Position numbers and translations under genes: made by a program
In this document: in pieces, positions 4,203 to 6,904 of the stretch
How positions within the stretch are numbered: the first letter of the stretch is position 1
Layout of the letters: the number at the start of each line of letters is the position of its first letter
The notes under the pieces: model-generated
The model's database searches: none
The model's input: the letters and a program-made list of their open reading frames with translations, nothing else
Told to the model about the DNA's origin: nothing
Assembly: GCA_020216575.1 (NCBI GenBank)
Contig: JAIUYC010000201.1
Span: 1-6,904 of the forward strand
Reading direction: 5' to 3'
DNA length: 6,904 nt
Origin: Coleofasciculus sp. S288
Lineage (GTDB): Bacteria > Cyanobacteriota > Cyanobacteriia > Cyanobacteriales > Coleofasciculaceae

Positions 4203-5147
4203 ATGGCACATTTTTGTACGGTTATTGTGGGTACTGTTTTTCTCGTAACTGGACTCGTCAAGGCACTCAGCTCCAGACAATTCATCTGGCACGTTTTCAA
4301 GTATGGTTTGCTTCCCCCGGAAGCTGTGTCCCTGATAGCCATTAGCTTCATTGGTCTAGAATGTGCCTTAGGCACAGCACTTATCTTGCATGAGTTCCCC
4401 GAGTGGCTCGTCCCTGGCTCAATTGTCCTCCTCCTGTGTTTATCCGCACTGACTCTGTGGTCTACCGCCTCGGGTCGTACCTCTGAGTGCGGTTGCTATG
4501 GGGATCTTTTGGTTCTCACCCCGAAGCAAAGCCTGCTATTGAACTTAGGATACATCCTCTTACTGGGAATAGCATGGCTTTATCCAGTCACCAACCTCCA
4601 TACAGAAACTTGGCAGTGGATACTGACATTGGTGGTTTTGGTCGTTACGAGTACTCTCGGATGGCAATCTCGATACCAACCTTTAGTAGACTTAAATCGC
4701 CTAACTCCTGGAGGATATTGGAAACGTAGTTGGCTGAACGATTGCCCCTTTGATTTGCAACAGGGGTCTTATTTCGTCGTGTTCCTGAGTCCAGGTTGTT
4801 CCTATTGCAAAAGATGGATACCTGCGCTTAACGTGATACACGCTCAGAACGATTTCCCTCAGGTTCTGGGCATCATGGAGTTCACCCACGAAGAATTAGA
4901 CGTATTTAGGAACGAACTTGAGGTGTACTTTCCCCTGGTTTCGATGGATAAGCGGTTGTTCGGTTCTATGGTAGATTCTTTTCCCACGGCTGTCTTGATT
5001 GAAGACGGGATGATATCGGGTAAATGGATCGGTAAGATGCCGGAAGAGTTTTTAGACCGGATTGTAGAGCTTTATGAAAGAGCAGTTTCATCCGATCGGG
5101 TGAATCAATCAGGTGAAGGCTTAGAGCCTGACTTAAGCTTACTCTAG
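4203..5147 (+). CDS. MauE/DoxX-like membrane protein fused to a thioredoxin-like domain
   Basis: A 314-residue two-part protein. Residues 1-153 form a membrane domain with hydrophobic segments at about 5-22, 41-63, 68-88, 107-129 and 136-153. A conserved-looking CGCYGD motif (96-101, cysteines 96 and 98) lies between the third and fourth segments, as in MauE/DoxX redox membrane proteins. After a linker, residues about 183-295 look like a thioredoxin fold: strand SYFVVFLSPGCSYCKRW with the CxxC at Cys199/Cys202, and FPT (260-262) where the fold's cis-proline is expected. Cys181 is an extra cysteine. The expected role is disulfide exchange, with the membrane cysteines passing electrons to or from the thioredoxin domain, by analogy with VKOR-thioredoxin fusions; partner and direction are unknown. 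GGAG (4194-4197) supports the start. The gene stands alone between two terminators and behind a palindrome. Confidence 0.75.
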   Translation: MAHFCTVIVGTVFLVTGLVKALSSRQFIWHVFKYGLLPPEAVSLIAISFIGLECALGTALILHEFPEWLVPGSIVLLLCLSALTLWSTASGRTSECGCYGDLLVLTPKQSLLLNLGYILLLGIAWLYPVTNLHTETWQWILTLVVLVVTSTLGWQSRYQPLVDLNRLTPGGYWKRSWLNDCPFDLQQGSYFVVFLSPGCSYCKRWIPALNVIHAQNDFPQVLGIMEFTHEELDVFRNELEVYFPLVSMDKRLFGSMVDSFPTAVLIEDGMISGKWIGKMPEEFLDRIVELYERAVSSDRVNQSGEGLEPDLSLL

Positions 5148-5180
5148 GTACAGAACCACAGCATACTTTGACTCAGATCT

Positions 5181-5216
5181 CCCGGCCGGCTTCTAGAAGC
5201 TGGCAGGGCTTTTTTT
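5181..5216 (+). terminator. Strong intrinsic terminator after the MauE-thioredoxin gene
   Basis: GCCGGCTTC (5185-5193) pairs with GAAGCTGGC (5196-5204) with one wobble. CCC (5181-5183) and GGG (5206-5208) extend the stem past a single G/A mismatch; seven T follow (5210-5216). It starts 33 nt past the stop. On the other strand no T-run follows, so it does not obviously serve the convergent minus-strand gene that ends at 5222. Confidence 0.85.
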
Positions 5217-5221
5217 ATGTT

Positions 5222-5941
5222 TTAGGTTAGGTCACGCTCAAGATAGAGGCTGTATCCATCAGCAAATTGCACTACAGGCTCTATTGCGCCATGCAAGCAC
5301 GGTTGATTATCAAAGGATACTTTAAGAGGGCGATCGCAAACCAGACAAGTTTTTTCAATTTGTTCCAACTCGGCTTCATACTTTTGTAGGAAGAAAATCA
5401 ACCCACAATTTTTAGCCAGTGATTCAAACGCTTGCCACTGTTCTGGCTCGTGAACACAATTGAGTACTGATATACAAAAGTCAAACCAACTCGCCGAACA
5501 AGCCCATAGGGCGGGTTCAATGCAGGAATCAATCGGTTGCTTTAGGTGAGTTCTCAATTGTTCTCTGAGGGGGTAAACCAGTCGGCTGAGTTGACTGTAT
5601 AGCTGCCCCCAAAGTTGGTTTGAAAGTTGGTCTTTCAATTGGCTACTCAGTTGGGGATTCAGTTGCTTTCCCAGTTGCCTCACAAGTGGATTCGGCAGTT
5701 GCCATTGCCATTCCCTTGGACTCGTAATAAAACTCTTAAGTGCTGCATAAGGGCTATCGAAAAACAGAACTCTAGGTTTTCTTTCACCCATCGTGGCATA
5801 GGCAGCTTCTATCGCTTCTATCGCTTTGTGGCGATTGATTGGCTCGGTTGAAAGGGCGATCGCTCTCCACTTGTCTCGATAAACGGGAATTAAAGCGTTT
5901 TGCTCTAGCGTAAGTTCAGTAATAATTTCAGTTTGCAACAT
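5222..5941 (-). CDS. DUF6745 family protein with QL tetrad repeat, apparently C-terminally short
   Basis: A 239-residue protein matching a cyanobacterial family of unknown function (DUF6745). The N-terminal LTLEQNALIPVYRDKWRAIA (10-29) and LFFDSPYAALK (59-69) are family hallmarks. A repeat of xxQL units spans 87-118. A cysteine-containing part follows: ALWACSASWFDFCISVLNC (144-162), KNCG (177-180), KTCLVCDRP (197-205) and VVQFADGYSLY (223-233). From memory, relatives continue about 100 residues beyond the FADG motif; here the stop comes six residues after SLY, so the protein is probably truncated or a short subtype. A charged insert, LQKYEAELEQIE (185-196), precedes KTC. AAGGG (5951-5955) lies about 9 nt before the ATG. 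No terminator is seen for this strand, and no function is known. Confidence 0.75.
   Translation of the reverse strand: MLQTEIITELTLEQNALIPVYRDKWRAIALSTEPINRHKAIEAIEAAYATMGERKPRVLFFDSPYAALKSFITSPREWQWQLPNPLVRQLGKQLNPQLSSQLKDQLSNQLWGQLYSQLSRLVYPLREQLRTHLKQPIDSCIEPALWACSASWFDFCISVLNCVHEPEQWQAFESLAKNCGLIFFLQKYEAELEQIEKTCLVCDRPLKVSFDNQPCLHGAIEPVVQFADGYSLYLERDLT
5588..5683 (-). repeat. Eight tandem xxQL tetrads (12-bp periodic coding repeat)
   Basis: Residues 87-118 of the DUF6745 protein contain QL at exactly every fourth residue, eight times (QL at 89, 93, 97, 101, 105, 109, 113, 117), with a further QL at 128-129. On the + strand this shows as recurring AGTTGG/CAGTTG/CAATTG words. The variable pairs (GK, NP, SS, KD, SN, WG, YS) differ, so the array is old or under selection for QL only. 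A period of four places Q and L on roughly one face of a helix. Confidence 0.8.
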
Positions 5942-6319
5942 AGCACCATCCCTTTAGCTCGTATTCGCACTAACTCCGCACCATCTAGCGACCTCTAAAA
6001 ATTTGAATGATGTGCTAAATCAGTTGCAGGGGTGTACTTTCGATGTTGCCCTGATGTTTAAATGGTCTTTTTGATTTCAATGAGATTTGCGCACCTTTAT
6101 TAACTCTTCAAGCAATTTAGGAACTTTATCCGCAGAAATTAACAAAATTTCACATCAGTTGCGTGAAAGTACGGTGGTAACTCTGTTTGTATTGGTATCA
6201 ACTTCTAGCTTAGCGGTTATAGATGCCAAGCAGCATACCCAGTGTTACGCAAACAGTAACAATCCCGATTCAAACCTTCACCTGAGACATACTGAAAGCA
6301 ATTGAACTGAGGGACTTCG
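5942..6319. other. Divergent intergenic region before the lipoprotein gene
   Basis: About 380 nt between the start of the minus-strand DUF6745 gene and the start of the + strand lipoprotein gene, so promoters for both should lie here. I cannot point to a convincing -35/-10 pair on either strand. The only coding candidate is the doubtful frame at 6087-6305. No strong hairpin or repeat is seen. Confidence 0.4.
6087..6305 (+). CDS. Doubtful small ORF upstream of the DUF4349 lipoprotein gene
   Basis: A + strand frame of up to 72 codons from TTG 6087, with in-frame alternatives TTG 6159 and GTG 6174; it has no ATG and no clear Shine-Dalgarno. From the later starts it would encode a short basic stretch and a hydrophobic VVTLFVLVSTSSLAV segment, then a polar tail with one cysteine, which is the look of a small secreted or anchored protein. 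It stops 14 nt before the lipoprotein ATG, so the two could be co-transcribed and translationally coupled. I do not recognise it, and chance is a real possibility. Confidence 0.25.
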   Translation: MRTFINSSSNLGTLSAEINKISHQLRESTVVTLFVLVSTSSLAVIDAKQHTQCYANSNNPDSNLHLRHTESN

Positions 6320-6904
6320 ATGAATTGCCCAACTCATTCTCTCCTCAAGCCCACGTTGTTATTGAGTACTCTGCTGGGAAGCCTTCTTTTAGCAAGCTGT
6401 AACGCGGCTAGCAATATGCAATCGATAGAGCAAAAGGCTCAAATGTCAATGCCTCCAGCGGCAGCGCCAGCTGGGGGTGATGCCAGTGTGAGGAATGAAT
6501 CAGCATCAGTGGAAGTAGAGCGAGCAACCAATCAAGTCCCTCAGTCTCGCCCTCAGCTTGTCAAAACTGCTGAAATTGCTCTTGTTGTCAACTCCATTGA
6601 TCAGACACTTCAACAAGCTTCACAAATTATCCAACAACAACAGGGGGATGTATTGGGGTTACAGAATGACAAACCCCAGAATAGTAACCGCCGCGAAACA
6701 GCATTCATGCAAATCCGCGTACCGCAAGGCAAGCTGGAAACCACTCTCGATGCCTTAGCTAAACTGGGAACCGTCCAGCGCCGCAACCTCAGTGGTGAAG
6801 ATGTCACCAACCAACTGGTCGATTTCCAGGCTCGATTGCGGAATTTGCGGAAAACGGAAAGCTCTCTACTTCAGATTATGAATCGCTCCGGCTCAGTTGG
6901 GGAT
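6320..6904 (+). CDS. DUF4349 domain-containing lipoprotein, N-terminal part (cut by window edge)
   Basis: 195 codons from ATG 6320 remain open to the right edge. Residues 1-27 are a lipoprotein signal peptide: hydrophobic core LLLSTLLGSLLLA and lipobox LASC with the acylated Cys27, so the protein should be anchored to a membrane. A low-complexity, Q/A/P-rich linker follows (28-78). From about 80 the DUF4349 domain starts: KTAEIALVVNSIDQTLQQA (82-100), a predicted helix with QQQQGDVLGL (105-114), the strand QIRVPQGKLETTLDALAKLG (131-150) and the signature LSGEDVTNQLVDFQARLRNL (157-176). The latter leads into the expected coiled coil, with a C-terminal membrane segment presumably beyond the window. 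DUF4349 proteins are widespread envelope proteins of unknown function. GAGGG (6309-6313), 6 nt before the ATG, supports the start. Confidence 0.88.
   Translation, partial: MNCPTHSLLKPTLLLSTLLGSLLLASCNAASNMQSIEQKAQMSMPPAAAPAGGDASVRNESASVEVERATNQVPQSRPQLVKTAEIALVVNSIDQTLQQASQIIQQQQGDVLGLQNDKPQNSNRRETAFMQIRVPQGKLETTLDALAKLGTVQRRNLSGEDVTNQLVDFQARLRNLRKTESSLLQIMNRSGSVGD

Noticed and set aside
6610..6810. Minus-strand frame and a + strand frame (6558-6758) at the right end
   Set aside because: Both are shadows of the DUF4349 lipoprotein gene, which reads continuously in another + frame from 6320 to the edge with a lipobox and a Shine-Dalgarno.

Overview
The window looks like chromosomal DNA of a cyanobacterium, probably a filamentous or other large-genome species. 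Six perfect copies of the cyanobacterial octamer GCGATCGC (HIP1) occur in 6.9 kb. The left edge holds the N-terminus of the cyanobacterial/plant-type phytoene desaturase. There is a block of the structured intergenic repeats typical of such genomes, a short heptamer repeat array, and a cyanobacterial-style DUF6745 protein with a QL-rich repeat.

Layout, left to right. (1) 1-86, minus strand: start of crtP (pds), cut by the window edge. It has a good -10 (136-141) overlapped upstream by a near-consensus HLR1/RpaB-type direct repeat (143-160). (2) 528-890, minus: small DUF4870 membrane protein, with a strong Shine-Dalgarno sequence and its own intrinsic terminator at 423-457. (3) 891-1330: mostly non-coding, with a wide inverted repeat, a possible 24-residue acidic peptide (1198-1272) and an intrinsic terminator whose T-tract ends 4 nt before the next start codon. 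(4) 1333-2466, plus: a multi-pass acetyltransferase of the HGSNAT/NagX (DUF5009) type. (5) 2467-2849: intergenic repeats. (6) 2850-3353, minus: exported or membrane-anchored NTF2/SnoaL-like protein. (7) 3363-3678: non-coding, with a promoter-like element and an orphan terminator that could bound a small RNA. (8) 3679-3933, plus: 84-residue helical hypothetical protein followed by two hairpins, the second a strong terminator. (9) 4203-5147, plus: MauE/DoxX-like membrane domain fused to a thioredoxin-like domain with a CxxC motif, preceded by a near-perfect palindrome and followed by a strong terminator. (10) 5222-5941, minus: DUF6745 family protein that appears C-terminally short and carries eight tandem xxQL tetrads. 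(11) 5942-6319: mostly non-coding, with a doubtful small ORF. (12) 6320-6904, plus: N-terminal part of a DUF4349 lipoprotein running off the right edge.

The genes do not form a pathway. Most are single-gene transcription units with their own terminators and alternating strands, so this reads as a mosaic of housekeeping and poorly characterised genes rather than one operon. I see no CRISPR array, transposase, tRNA, rRNA or obvious defence or biosynthetic cluster. The points most worth a second look are the HLR1-like site on the crtP promoter, the membrane-redox fusion protein under a palindrome, the terminator abutting the acetyltransferase start, and the QL tetrad array.
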